NCBI GenBank assembly: GCA_900129675.1
Contig: FSRD01000001.1
Location: 2,469,501 to 2,533,500 of the forward strand
Direction: 5' to 3'
DNA from: Bradyrhizobium erythrophlei
GTDB lineage: Bacteria; Pseudomonadota; Alphaproteobacteria; Rhizobiales; Xanthobacteraceae
Length of the DNA: 64,000 nt
Within the stretch, counting starts at the first letter, position 1, and every line of letters begins with the position of its first letter. Below are positions 45,097 to 53,881 of the stretch, piece after piece. Both the position numbers and the translations under genes were made by a program. Below the pieces are notes generated by a model that saw only the letters and a list, made by a program, of their open reading frames with translations, had not been told where the DNA came from and ran no database searches.

Positions 45097-46572
45097 CTAT
45101 TCCGCGGCGATCGTCTGCGGTCGGACATCGATGCCCAGCGCCTTCGCGACGCCAGCGCCATAGGCCGGATCTGCTTTGGCACAATTGGCGATGTGGCGCT
45201 CCTGAATGTGCTTGGCCGCACCGCCGACCTGACGAGCTGTATTGTCAAACAGCGTTTGCCGCTGGGCAGGAGTCATCTTGCGAAAAAGATCGCCCGGCTG
45301 CTGCCAGTGATCGTCATCGACCCGATGGTCCCAATGCTGGGCCGCACCTTCGATCTCCAACGGCGGCTCGTTGAGCTGCGGCTGATCGATCCACTCGCCC
45401 CGGCTATTGGGGAAGTAGGTGGGCGTTCCCCCGAGATTGCCGTCAGTGCGCATCGCGCCGTCGCGATGATAGCTTTGGAAGGGACATTTCGGCGCATTGA
45501 CCGGGATGTGGTGGTGATTGACCCCCAGGCGATACCGTTGCGCGTCACCATAGGAGAACAGTCGCGCCTGCAGCATCTTGTCGGGCGAATAGCTAATGCC
45601 CGGGACGATGTTGGCAGGTGAAAACGCCGCCTGTTCGACCTCGGCGAAGACGTTTTCGGGATTTCGGTGGAGCTCAAAAAATCCGACCTCGATCAGCGGG
45701 AAGTCGCCCTTTGGCCAGACCTTCGTCAGGTCGAAGGGGTTGAATGGGAAAGCCTTGGCCTGGGCGTCCGTCATCACTTGGATGAAGAGCGTCCAGCGCG
45801 GGAAATCGCCTGCCTCGATGCTTCCGTAAAGATCTCGCTGATGGCTCTCGCGATCCTTGCCCACCAGCGCTTCGGCTTCCGCGTCCGTCAGGTTCTGGAT
45901 GCCCTGCTGGCTGCGGAAATGGAACTTGACCCAGATGCGTTCGTTTGCGGCGTTGAGGAAACTGTAGGTGTGGCTGCCGAAGCCGTGCATGTGGCGGAAG
46001 CTCTTCGGGATGCCGCGCTCGCTCATGACGATCGTGACCTGATGCAGAGCTTCCGGCAGCAGCGTCCAGAAGTCCCAGTTGTTGTCAGCGCTGCGCATAC
46101 CGGTTCGCGGATCACGCTTGATGGCGTGATTGAGGTCGGGAAAGCGCAGGGGATCGCGGAAGAAGAACACCGGGGTGTTGTTTCCCACGACGTCCCAGTT
46201 GCCCTCCTCAGTATAGAACTTGAGCGCGAAGCCGCGGATATCGCGCTCGGCGTCCGCGGCGCCGCGCTCGCCCGCAACGGTGGAGAAGCGGGCGAACATC
46301 GGGGTCTGCTTGCCGATCCTGGAGAAAATCTTCGCCTTGGTGTAGCGGGTGATGTCGTGGGTGACGGTGAAGGTGCCGTGGGCGCCGGAGCCCTTGGCGT
46401 GCATGCGGCGCTCGGGAATCACTTCGCGGTGGAAATGGGCCAGCTTCTCGATCAGCCAGACATCCTGCAGCAGCGCCGGCCCTCGCGGCCCTGCGGTCAG
46501 AATGTTGAGATTGTCCGTGACCGGGGTACCGGACGCATGGGCCAGCGGTGGGCGTTTGGTCTCATTGCTCAT
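45097..46572 (-). CDS. katA: Monofunctional heme catalase
   Basis: A 491-residue clade 3-type small-subunit catalase. Catalytic His is in [15 protein letters not shown] (about residue 57), the distal Asn in [16 protein letters not shown], and the proximal heme Tyr in [24 protein letters not shown]-binding region residues are present in the second half. It converts hydrogen peroxide to water and oxygen in the cytoplasm. No signal peptide. It follows the arginase-family gene on the same strand by 16 bases, so the two may be cotranscribed, with katA second. Confidence 0.95.
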   Translation of the reverse strand: MSNETKRPPLAHASGTPVTDNLNILTAGPRGPALLQDVWLIEKLAHFHREVIPERRMHAKGSGAHGTFTVTHDITRYTKAKIFSRIGKQTPMFARFSTVAGERGAADAERDIRGFALKFYTEEGNWDVVGNNTPVFFFRDPLRFPDLNHAIKRDPRTGMRSADNNWDFWTLLPEALHQVTIVMSERGIPKSFRHMHGFGSHTYSFLNAANERIWVKFHFRSQQGIQNLTDAEAEALVGKDRESHQRDLYGSIEAGDFPRWTLFIQVMTDAQAKAFPFNPFDLTKVWPKGDFPLIEVGFFELHRNPENVFAEVEQAAFSPANIVPGISYSPDKMLQARLFSYGDAQRYRLGVNHHHIPVNAPKCPFQSYHRDGAMRTDGNLGGTPTYFPNSRGEWIDQPQLNEPPLEIEGAAQHWDHRVDDDHWQQPGDLFRKMTPAQRQTLFDNTARQVGGAAKHIQERHIANCAKADPAYGAGVAKALGIDVRPQTIAAE

Positions 46573-46588
46573 TGAGTTGCTCCCTTGG

Positions 46589-47617
46589 TTACGGTTGAAC
46601 GGGTTGCAGGAATGATTGCGCTACCGCCCGGGGCTGCTTGCCGCGTCGCTTGGCGCGTTCGTGAAAAATGGATCCGATGAAGTCGAGGCTGGTTCGTGCG
46701 GCCAGCAGCGACGTGATCCCGGAAGGATCGTAAGGCGGCGAAACCTCGACAAAATCGGCACCGACGACCTCGAACCGTCTGGCGACCTCGCGGAGAATGT
46801 CCTTGCCCTCGTAGTAGCTGAAGCCGCCGTGGCTGATCGTGGCCGTTCCCGGTGCGATCGACGGATCGAAGCTGTCGATGTCGATCGAGACATACACGCG
46901 CTCGCCGTCGGGAATGTGCGCGAGAGACGCGGCGACGCCCTGGGCCCGGAGCTTGCGCAAGGGCACGACGTGCGTGCCATAAGCCTTCGCGGCTTCCCAA
47001 TCCTTCCGGCTCACCGCGGCCATGTTGTGCGGTCCAAGCGTGGTGATGCCCTTGACATGCCGCATCTCGGACGCCCGTCGCATCGGGCTGCCGTGGCCCC
47101 AGGTGATTCCGTTGCGTTCGTCGATGAAATCGAAATGCGCATCCAGATGGACGATGTGGATCGGCTTCTCGTTCGAGAACGCGGCGACAGTCGCCATCGT
47201 GATCGCGTGGTCGCCGCCCAGGATATAAGGCATGGTTTTGGCGTCGAGCAGGGCGCGCACGGCCTGCTCGGCGTTGGCCAGGCTGCGCTTTGTGTCGGCG
47301 TAGATCACGTCGCTGTCGCCGGCGTCGACGATCTTCACTTCGGCAGGGGTCAGGTAGGTGACTTCGTCCTCGAAATCGAACACGCCCTCCGTCCCGAAGC
47401 CGTGAAACATCGAAACCTCGCGGATGGCGCGCGGCCCGAAACGTGTTCCAACCCGATAGCTCGATGCTGTGTCGATCGGGATCCCGAGGACGGCGACGTC
47501 GGCTCCGTCGAGCTTATCCCAGTCGGGGCAAGCCGGCTGGCGAGCGAAGGTTGCCAGACCGACGAAGGGCAAGTCCATCCGGTCGGGTGTGTTGCGGCTG
47601 GTGTTATCGGCGGTCAT
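46589..47617 (-). CDS. speB: Agmatinase/guanidino-acid hydrolase (arginase family)
   Basis: A 342-residue ureohydrolase. The dinuclear metal site is complete: [19 protein letters not shown] and [15 protein letters not shown]. The loop [12 protein letters not shown] and the long N-terminal segment are features of agmatinase and guanidinobutyrase-type members. Substrate specificity within the family is not decidable from sequence, so the symbol is provisional. The start overlaps the stop of the upstream winged-helix regulator by four bases (ATGA), and katA follows 16 bases downstream. A regulator-hydrolase-catalase unit is implied. Confidence 0.85.
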   Translation of the reverse strand: MTADNTSRNTPDRMDLPFVGLATFARQPACPDWDKLDGADVAVLGIPIDTASSYRVGTRFGPRAIREVSMFHGFGTEGVFDFEDEVTYLTPAEVKIVDAGDSDVIYADTKRSLANAEQAVRALLDAKTMPYILGGDHAITMATVAAFSNEKPIHIVHLDAHFDFIDERNGITWGHGSPMRRASEMRHVKGITTLGPHNMAAVSRKDWEAAKAYGTHVVPLRKLRAQGVAASLAHIPDGERVYVSIDIDSFDPSIAPGTATISHGGFSYYEGKDILREVARRFEVVGADFVEVSPPYDPSGITSLLAARTSLDFIGSIFHERAKRRGKQPRAVAQSFLQPVQP

Positions 47618-48456
47618 TGTGACATCCCTTCCAAGAGTTTCTGCGATCTGTCTTCGACGTCCGGATTGCTTGATCGTTCGGCAGGTATCGGCGGTGAACC
47701 CCGCGACGGGGGAGTCGCACTGAGAACGAAGCCGACGCCGCGCACGTTGCGGATCATGGGGGTCTCATTCGACCCGTCGACCTTGCGACGCAACCGGCCC
47801 ATGTGAACATCGACAAGGTTCGTTTCGGGGACGAATTTATAGTGCCATACTTCCTTCAGGAGAGCTTCCCGCGTCAGCAACTTGTCGTTCCGTTGCATCA
47901 TGTACTTAAGCAACTGAAATTCGCGCGGTCGCAGATCAATCTTGCGATCTCCACGCTTCGCAGCTCGATCCATCAGATCGAGCTGTAGTGATCCCACGCG
48001 CAGCACGGTTTCGTTTAACCGCGCTTGCAGTCGGACCAAAGGTTCTCCGCTCGATATCAATTCAACCGTCGCGAGCGGCTGCGTGCAGGTGGCCTCCTCT
48101 CGGAGAGGCGTTCCGCGCATCCGGTCAACCATCTGCTCAAGCGTGATCGACATCAGCGAATGAATGTCGGCGCCATTGGAGACGAGATTGGATCGCACTC
48201 CAACGGGCACATCGTTGAGGCGGAAACGAACCAGAATGGGCAAGCCGTCGATATCGGCCAGCAGCTCCGACGTTTCATCCTGCAACGTGGGCGGCATCTG
48301 CGTGCCCCGAGCAGAGCCTCGATGCTGTCCATGTCTGGTTGGTGAACTCAGCAAATGTATTGAGGCTGATCTCAGCTCCGAAGTCCTCGAATCGGCACTG
48401 ATGAATACCGAATTCATCCGATCGGGTTTGTTGCGGCTGGTGCTATGAGCTCTCAT
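47614..48456 (-). CDS. PhoB-type winged-helix protein lacking a receiver domain
   Basis: About 280 residues. The C-terminal part (about 165-250) is an OmpR/PhoB effector domain: KIDLRPREFQLLKYMMQRND, LLKEVWHYKFVPETNLVDVH and RNVRGVGFVL, nearly the same as in the regulator at 37876. In place of a receiver, the N-terminal half has ILVRFRLNDVPVGVRSNLVS and MSITLEQMVDRM, which I do not recognise and which lacks a phospho-acceptor pocket. The start is uncertain: ATG 48456 has an AAAAGGA site, ATG 48297 is an alternative. The first residues resemble the speB N-terminus because of a local duplication. Its stop overlaps speB. Confidence 0.75.
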   Translation of the reverse strand: MRAHSTSRNKPDRMNSVFISADSRTSELRSASIHLLSSPTRHGQHRGSARGTQMPPTLQDETSELLADIDGLPILVRFRLNDVPVGVRSNLVSNGADIHSLMSITLEQMVDRMRGTPLREEATCTQPLATVELISSGEPLVRLQARLNETVLRVGSLQLDLMDRAAKRGDRKIDLRPREFQLLKYMMQRNDKLLTREALLKEVWHYKFVPETNLVDVHMGRLRRKVDGSNETPMIRNVRGVGFVLSATPPSRGSPPIPAERSSNPDVEDRSQKLLEGMSQ

Positions 48457-48525
48457 TGCAGTCCTTTTCACCGACCGCGCGGATTCGTCTCCGGCGGCCG
48501 GATTGGTTGATTGTTCAGCAGATCT
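48410..48525. repeat. Second copy of the speB-start region (first copy 47575-47690)
   Basis: catccgatcgggtttgttgc with gcggctggtgctat at 48415-48447 matches catccggtcgggtgtgttgc with gcggctggtgttat at 47577-47608. Further on, ccggattggttgattgttca matches ccggattgcttgatcgttcg. The block covers the speB start codon and leader on one side and the corresponding position before the GST gene on the other. It is a diverged duplication of roughly 110 bases. Confidence 0.75.
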
Positions 48526-49156
48526 CGTCGGTGATTCCTTCTTGCTCGTAGGCGCGGCGAACCGAGTGGAGGGCCGTCACCCTGTCGAGCAGCTTTGAGA
48601 TGTTGGGACGCGACCGCGGCGGCTGAGCCATCGGGCGGGCCCAACGCGAGAGCATGACCAGATAGAAATCGACGGCGCTGAGCCTTTTGCCGAGAAACAG
48701 CGGGCCGTTAGCCTTGAGATGATCTTCGATAATGTCGAGAAACCGGCTGGCGCGCACTTCGGCGCCGCGCTTGACGACGTCGACCGCGGAGGCATCCTTG
48801 CCGGCCAGCCGATCCGGATATTGCCAGGTCATCAGTTCCTCCTGCAGCGAGTTCGTCAGGAAGGTCAGCCACTGGTAAAACTTGGCGCGCTCAGGCGTTC
48901 CGATCTGAGGGGCGAGCCCTGCGTCGGCATGCTGATCGACGAGATGGAGCACGATAGCGGCGGCTTCGGACATGATCAGTTGGCCGTCAACCAAAGTGGG
49001 GATACGTCCGTTCGGATTGATCTTGAGATATTCCCTGGATTTCTGGGCGTTCTTGGCTCGATCAACGAGGACGAGGTCATACGGGACTCCGATCTCTTCG
49101 AGCAGCATGTGCGGCGCCGCGTTGGCATTCGCCGGGTAATAGTGCAGCTGGTACAT
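48515..49156 (-). CDS. Glutathione S-transferase
   Basis: A 213-residue protein with an N-terminal thioredoxin-like domain (MYQLHYYPANANAAPHMLLE, then INPNGRIPTLVDG and the glutathione-binding MSEAAAIVLHLVDQ) and an all-helical C-terminal domain (FLTNSLQEELMTWQYPDRLA, SAVDFYLVMLSRWAR). It resembles the plasmid-type/beta-like bacterial GSTs. ATG 49156 is used. Probable roles are peroxide or electrophile detoxification. It is upstream on the same strand as the regulator-speB-katA group. Confidence 0.88.
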   Translation of the reverse strand: MYQLHYYPANANAAPHMLLEEIGVPYDLVLVDRAKNAQKSREYLKINPNGRIPTLVDGQLIMSEAAAIVLHLVDQHADAGLAPQIGTPERAKFYQWLTFLTNSLQEELMTWQYPDRLAGKDASAVDVVKRGAEVRASRFLDIIEDHLKANGPLFLGKRLSAVDFYLVMLSRWARPMAQPPRSRPNISKLLDRVTALHSVRRAYEQEGITDEIC

Positions 49157-49274
49157 CGACAGCTTCCTGGTTGGTGTTTCACTGCACCAGCAAGTAAATC
49201 GACCTGACGTTGGCCACAACGGTCGGCATCCGACGATTCCGGCCAAAGGCCCGGCTTATTTGGCCGCGAAGGGG

Positions 49275-49514
49275 TCATGATGCCCGCGCCCGGCTTTCGA
49301 GAAGCAGGACGGCGCATTTGCAATGATCCGCGTAGCAATCGTGATCGCAGTAGACGAGCTGCGTCCCGATTTCTCGCAGGTAGCCTGCTCCGATTGGCTG
49401 AGCGCACATCACACAGGAGGATTGCGGGCGGGGCGTCCGGCCATTCACCAGGATGAATCTCACGTGGCGTCTCCCAGCGCGCAGCAAAGACGGCTCCCGA
49501 GGATGAGTTTGCAT
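49275..49514 (-). CDS. Small Cys-rich (zinc-binding-like) protein
   Basis: About 79 residues from ATG 49514. The core reads CVMCAQPIGAGYLREIG, then VYCDHDCYADHCKC, with CxxC and two further Cys pairs suitable for one or two zinc sites, followed by a short hydrophobic-basic tail. The lead-in VRFILVNGRTPRPQSS is typical of a family of short Bradyrhizobium hypotheticals that I recall. Cytoplasmic. Function unknown. Confidence 0.65.
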   Translation of the reverse strand: MQTHPREPSLLRAGRRHVRFILVNGRTPRPQSSCVMCAQPIGAGYLREIGTQLVYCDHDCYADHCKCAVLLLESRARAS

Positions 49515-49593
49515 AGGAGGTTCACTGCGCAAGCTCCCTGCTCAGAAATCCCGAACTTTGGAAAATTGCCGCGGAGTTTCGCCGCGACCGTTG

Positions 49594-49779
49594 TCAGGCA
49601 GCGTGGAGTTGACGTAACCATCTGCGGTCGCCTTCCTGGCGTGTCTTGAAGCGGAGAGCGCACTTCTTTGAACAGAGGGCGGTTCGCCAGCAGTAGTACC
49701 GAACGAGACCAAACTTTCCGTCGCAGATCGCGCAACGCTTGGCTTCGCAGTTCCAGGGATATTGGGGAATGTTGCGCAT
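49594..49779 (-). CDS. Small Cys-rich (zinc-binding-like) protein
   Basis: A 61-residue basic protein: CEAKRCAICDGKFGLVRYYC then WRTALCSKKCALRF, and a C-terminal basic-aromatic helix (EGDRRWLRQLHAA). The CxxC...CxxxC pattern suggests a single treble-clef or MYM-like zinc site. It lies 79 bases upstream of the previous Cys-rich gene on the same strand, so the two may be one unit. Related short proteins occur in Bradyrhizobium. Function unknown. Confidence 0.65.
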   Translation of the reverse strand: MRNIPQYPWNCEAKRCAICDGKFGLVRYYCWRTALCSKKCALRFKTRQEGDRRWLRQLHAA

Positions 49780-50490
49780 TGTTGCCTCCTGTGGACCTTG
49801 CGCGGGTAATGGTTTGTGCTCACGTCGCGTTGGCCGTCGTAAGTCGCGCAGACGTGAACAACACCTTCGGGGTCGCAGTGGCCTGCCAAATCTCGCTGCG
49901 TACAGGGACGTCGGGCGCAGAGCTTGACCCTCATCTGCGGGCCCCCAAGGCGACGCAGCAGGCGTTCCCTGCCGGGATAGGCGGATACAACGTGATCCCG
50001 CCGATCGGGCTCGTTACGGTTGCGTTCGGTATCTTTGGCCGGGATCGTTGACATGTTGTCGCCTGCAATCGGCTCTTTCGATTAGCAGCGAGACTAGGAG
50101 GATTGAGACCGCCGGCTCAATCGTACGTGGGTACGGGTACGATATAGAACGGGATCGGGGGATCTATACGGAGGTTTGTGGTGGTGCTCGTCGCTGGAAC
50201 CCGACTTCCCGGGACGTCAGCGGCGAACACCACGTAACTCGAAGGAGTGCGCCGTTCGTCACGCGCGGCGAATGACAAATGGCCAGGCCTTGCAAGACCC
50301 AGCCGTGCAGTTTTCTGCTCTGCAGCACTCCGCGACCCGCCTGTAGGCGATCGCCCAATTGGATAGTTAGTCCGACAGGTTGACATCGGGCCAACCAATC
50401 GCCGGACGCCTGCTCGTGCGCCAGTTACCGCGTAATTCCGGTTCGGCCGCGACTGGCGATCTGGCGCAACACTCGATTAGCCGGTCGAAG
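49780..50490. other. Long stretch without a convincing gene
   Basis: About 700 bases. Several open frames of 60-130 codons exist on both strands, none with motifs or signal peptides. One minus-strand frame (about 50117-50398) ends in a curious Pro-rich tail IPFYIVPVPTYD, but its start and upstream part look random. I consider the stretch non-coding or decayed. Confidence 0.4.
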
Positions 50491-50730
50491 TCAGAACGCA
50501 CTCTTGTATCGCGCGAGAGCGCCTGGGCTACCGTAGACCCACATGGGCTCGCCGCATTGGCTTGGGCCGTGGTCGGTCATGCAGGCAGCGCTCCAGGAAG
50601 GAGCTGCGACCTCGCGGCCCTCGCTTCCGTATGCTTGCGGCAAGGTGCGATGTTCGTTCGTTCGCGCTTGAGCTGTAGCTGACACCGCCAGCGACAGCAG
50701 CGATGCTGCCAGTAAGTATCTCATCTTCAT
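50491..50730 (-). CDS. Small exported protein
   Basis: A 79-residue protein with signal peptide (core YLLAASLLSLAVSATA, cleavage AQA|RT) and a mature domain containing two Cys (SAACMTDHGPSQCGEP). An AAGGAG site precedes the ATG at the right distance. No known domain; the pattern CMTDHGPSQCGEPMWVYG suggests a small disulfide-bonded periplasmic protein. Confidence 0.7.
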   Translation of the reverse strand: MKMRYLLAASLLSLAVSATAQARTNEHRTLPQAYGSEGREVAAPSWSAACMTDHGPSQCGEPMWVYGSPGALARYKSAF

Positions 50731-51029
50731 CGTTCGGCTCCTTGATTGTGGGTCTGAAGCGACCGTTGGATCGAGGTCGCTTGCGTCGATTGCTTGTAAG
50801 CAACCGATAAGAGTGCTCTCCAAGGGCCGGAATTGCCTGGGCGAGATTGCGGCGTTTGGTTCGATTTTGCGCAGATTTGTCCAGAGTTTCGAACACTTCG
50901 GCCCGGGAACCACCAATGCCGCGCCGCGGCGGAGGCAATCGAATTGCCAAATTTCCTCAAAATCCTCTAATCTTGCCCGGAGGCGCGGGACGCTCTGGAA
51001 ATGATGCGCAGCCGGATCACAAATGTCTC

Positions 51030-51115
51030 GAATTGAGCCCACCAAACCCGTCGGCTTGGGCATGGTCGGCCGTTGGATCGTGGAAGCTCACGAGGGTTGG
51101 GCAGGGCGTCGTTAT
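51030..51115 (+). pseudogene. Fossil of a histidine-kinase C-terminal ATPase (G2 box)
   Basis: Upstream of the PAS kinase, the plus strand reads PTKPVGLGM then IVEAHEG, matching the TTKSSGLGMGLSICRSIVEA G2-box end of that same kinase (at 53730-53800). At DNA level, gatcgtggaagctcacg occurs in both places. The intervening bases are altered and no other kinase sequence remains. It suggests loss of an upstream kinase copy or a partial duplication. Confidence 0.55.
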
Positions 51116-51169
51116 ACGCCTCGGCGGCGGTCAGCAGTCTCACTACGCGAAGCGGGACGGGCAGGGAAA

Positions 51170-53881
51170 ATGACCAGACCCAATCTCTCTCACTGGCAGA
51201 CCTCCCCCGTGGTCTCTCACTACGCAATGGCGGTCTTGTCAGTCGCCGTGGCGATAATTGCTGCGGAGATCATGACACGTTTACTGAATGCTGAACCGAT
51301 CGCATCGTCGATGCTTTGCGCTGTTATTTTCGCTGCATGGTTTGGTGGCTTCAGCCCGGCATTGCTCGCGATCGCACTCGCCCTTTTGGCATTCCACTAT
51401 TACCTGTTGCCTCCAATCAATTCATTTGCCTGGAAGCACAATTTGCTCGCGGGAGGTGTTTCGGAAGTTCCGCGTCTGATTTTGTTCTCCATTACGTCTC
51501 TCTTTGTTGCATTCATGGTTTCGGCGCAGAGAGAAGCGACAGAAGCCCTTCGGCGTTCCAGCGGTGACCTGCAAGCAGCGGTGGAGGACCAAAAGCGGAT
51601 AGAGGCTGCGCTGCTTCGGAGCGAAATGCATTTGACCGAAGCGCAGAGATTGAGCCGTACCGGCAGTTTTGGATGGAATGTCTCAAGCGGGGAAATCTTC
51701 TGGTCAGACGAAACCTTCCGAATCTTCCAGTTGGACCGCGCGGCGAAACCGACCGTGCAATTGATCGTCCAGCGCACTCATCCGGAAGATCGCGCCGCCG
51801 TGCAACAGACCATTGATCAAGCTTCCATCGATGGAAAGGATTTCGACCACGAATATCGATTGATGATGCCGGATGGCTCGGTCAAACACGTCCACGCCGT
51901 GGCTCGCGCGGTACGGGATGCGTTGGGTGGCGTCGAGTTTCGTGGGGCGGTGACGGATGTCACGTTTGCAAAGGAAACCGAATGGAAATTGCGGCGCAGC
52001 GAGGCCTATTTGGCCGAATCCGAGCGTTTGAGTCGCACAGGCAGTTGGGCGTGGGACGTGCGGCGGCGAGAGTTCGTGTTTCGGTCTCCCGAAGCGCACC
52101 GCCTGTTGGGACTCGATCCGGAAAGGGACGCTGCACCAGCGCAACCCTTGTGGGATTGCGTTCACCGCGAAGACAGGGACCGGGTTATCGAAATGGTGCG
52201 GCAGGCTCTCCGAGAGAAAACGGACTTCGAAGGCGACTATCGCATCGTTCTTCCGGACCGTTCGACAAGATACGTGCATGCTGTAGGACATCCAGTTCTC
52301 AGTAATGACGGTGAAGTGACCGAGTTGGTTGGTACGCACGTCGATGTCACCGAGCAGTACCTCGCAAAGGTCGCGCTGCAAGAAGCCGTTGACGAAATCA
52401 AGAAATCCGAAGACCGCCTTCGACTGGTCATCGACACCATCCCGACGCTGGTCTGGCGTGCTGGACCCGAGGGGATCCCCGATTTCCTTAATCAACCGGC
52501 CCTGGACTATACCGGCATCTCATTGGACGAGGCCGCGACTGCCTGGCCTGGCGCGTTTCATCCCGACGACAAGACGGGCATGTTGCGGCAGTGGAGCGCG
52601 ATACGGGATTCCGGTATACGTGGCGAACTCGAAGCCCGGCTCCGGCGTTTCGATGGCGAATATCGCTGGTTTTTGTTCCAGGCCGAGCCGCTGCGCGATC
52701 AGTCGGGCAACATTGTTAAATGGTACGGCTCGTCAACCGACATCGAGGACCGCAAGCGAGCCGAGGAACAATTGCGGCGAAGCGAGGCCAAATTGACCGA
52801 AGCACAGCGAGTGAGTCAGACCGGCAGCTTCGGCTGGAACGTCTCAAGCGGAGAACGCTTCGGATCCAAGGAATTTTTCAGAATCCTTGGATACGAAAAT
52901 CCGCGTTCCGTCACCTCCGACATGGTTCTTCAACGCGTCCATCCGGAAGATCGTGCTTTCGTGGAGCAAACGATCGACCGCGCATCCCGCGACGGAAAGG
53001 ACGCCCAATACGAACATCGACTGCTGATGCCTGACGGCTCGGTCAAGCATGTCAATGTTGTCGCTCATGCTGTCAGGGATCAAGCGGGTCAACTGGAATT
53101 TATTGGAGCGATGGTGGATGTCACTTCGACCAGACGGGCCGAAGAGAAGCTGCACAACACACAGGCGGAACTCGCGCATGTGGCGCGCGTCACCGCGCTG
53201 GGTGAATTGACGGCCTCCATCGCCCACGAGGTAAATCAGCCGCTTGCCGCCGTCGTCGCCAACGCGGACGCATGCTTGCGCTGGCTCGATCGCGAAACTC
53301 CCGATTTGGCCGCCGCGCGCCGTTCGGCGGAATGGGTCATAGACGATGCCAGCCGCGCGAGCGAGGTGGTCCGGCGTGTCCGCGCGCTCGCGAACAAGGC
53401 CGACATTGAGAAGGTGCCGCTGGACCTCAATAACGTCGTCAGGGAGGTCATCGCGCTGGTACGACGTGAGCTGGGCAGCCATCGGGTATCCTTGCGAATG
53501 GAATTGGAACCGACTCTGCCCAGAATCCTTGGCGATCGAGTCCAGCTGCAGCAGGTGATCATCAACTTGGTGATAAACGGTATTGAGGCAATGCAGCCGG
53601 TCACCGATCGGCCGCGCGAATTGGTGGTCCGATCAGGCCAGGACGAGACAGACCGGGTGCTCTTGAGCGTAACGGATTGCGGCGTCGGGATCTCGGCCGA
53701 GAACGCAAACCGGCTCTTCAACGCCTTCTTCACCACCAAGTCCAGCGGCCTGGGTATGGGGCTCTCGATCTGCCGTTCGATCGTGGAAGCTCACGGGGGA
53801 CGTCTGTCAGTTTCCAGCAATGAGGGGCCCGGTGCGACGTTTCAATTCGTCCTGCCCTTGCATCGAGAGGACGCGTTATGA
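51170..53881 (+). CDS. Multi-PAS sensor histidine kinase with DUF4118-like membrane domain
   Basis: A kinase of 903 residues. Residues about 15-110 form four short helices of the DUF4118 type (LCAVIFAAWFGGFSPALLAI, FHYYLLPPINSF). Four PAS/PAC units follow, each beginning with a phrase like TEAQRLSRTGSFGWNVSSGE or SERLSRTGSWAWDVRR; the third has LVIDTIPTLVWRAGPEG. Then HisKA with LGELTASIAHEVNQPLAAVV (phospho-His) and the ATPase domain with NLVINGIEAMQP, VTDCGVGIS and SSGLGMGLSICRSIVEAHGG. ATG 51170 has GGCAGGGAAA upstream. The stop overlaps the regulator start by four bases, identifying the cognate pair. Confidence 0.9.
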   Translation: MTRPNLSHWQTSPVVSHYAMAVLSVAVAIIAAEIMTRLLNAEPIASSMLCAVIFAAWFGGFSPALLAIALALLAFHYYLLPPINSFAWKHNLLAGGVSEVPRLILFSITSLFVAFMVSAQREATEALRRSSGDLQAAVEDQKRIEAALLRSEMHLTEAQRLSRTGSFGWNVSSGEIFWSDETFRIFQLDRAAKPTVQLIVQRTHPEDRAAVQQTIDQASIDGKDFDHEYRLMMPDGSVKHVHAVARAVRDALGGVEFRGAVTDVTFAKETEWKLRRSEAYLAESERLSRTGSWAWDVRRREFVFRSPEAHRLLGLDPERDAAPAQPLWDCVHREDRDRVIEMVRQALREKTDFEGDYRIVLPDRSTRYVHAVGHPVLSNDGEVTELVGTHVDVTEQYLAKVALQEAVDEIKKSEDRLRLVIDTIPTLVWRAGPEGIPDFLNQPALDYTGISLDEAATAWPGAFHPDDKTGMLRQWSAIRDSGIRGELEARLRRFDGEYRWFLFQAEPLRDQSGNIVKWYGSSTDIEDRKRAEEQLRRSEAKLTEAQRVSQTGSFGWNVSSGERFGSKEFFRILGYENPRSVTSDMVLQRVHPEDRAFVEQTIDRASRDGKDAQYEHRLLMPDGSVKHVNVVAHAVRDQAGQLEFIGAMVDVTSTRRAEEKLHNTQAELAHVARVTALGELTASIAHEVNQPLAAVVANADACLRWLDRETPDLAAARRSAEWVIDDASRASEVVRRVRALANKADIEKVPLDLNNVVREVIALVRRELGSHRVSLRMELEPTLPRILGDRVQLQQVIINLVINGIEAMQPVTDRPRELVVRSGQDETDRVLLSVTDCGVGISAENANRLFNAFFTTKSSGLGMGLSICRSIVEAHGGRLSVSSNEGPGATFQFVLPLHREDAL

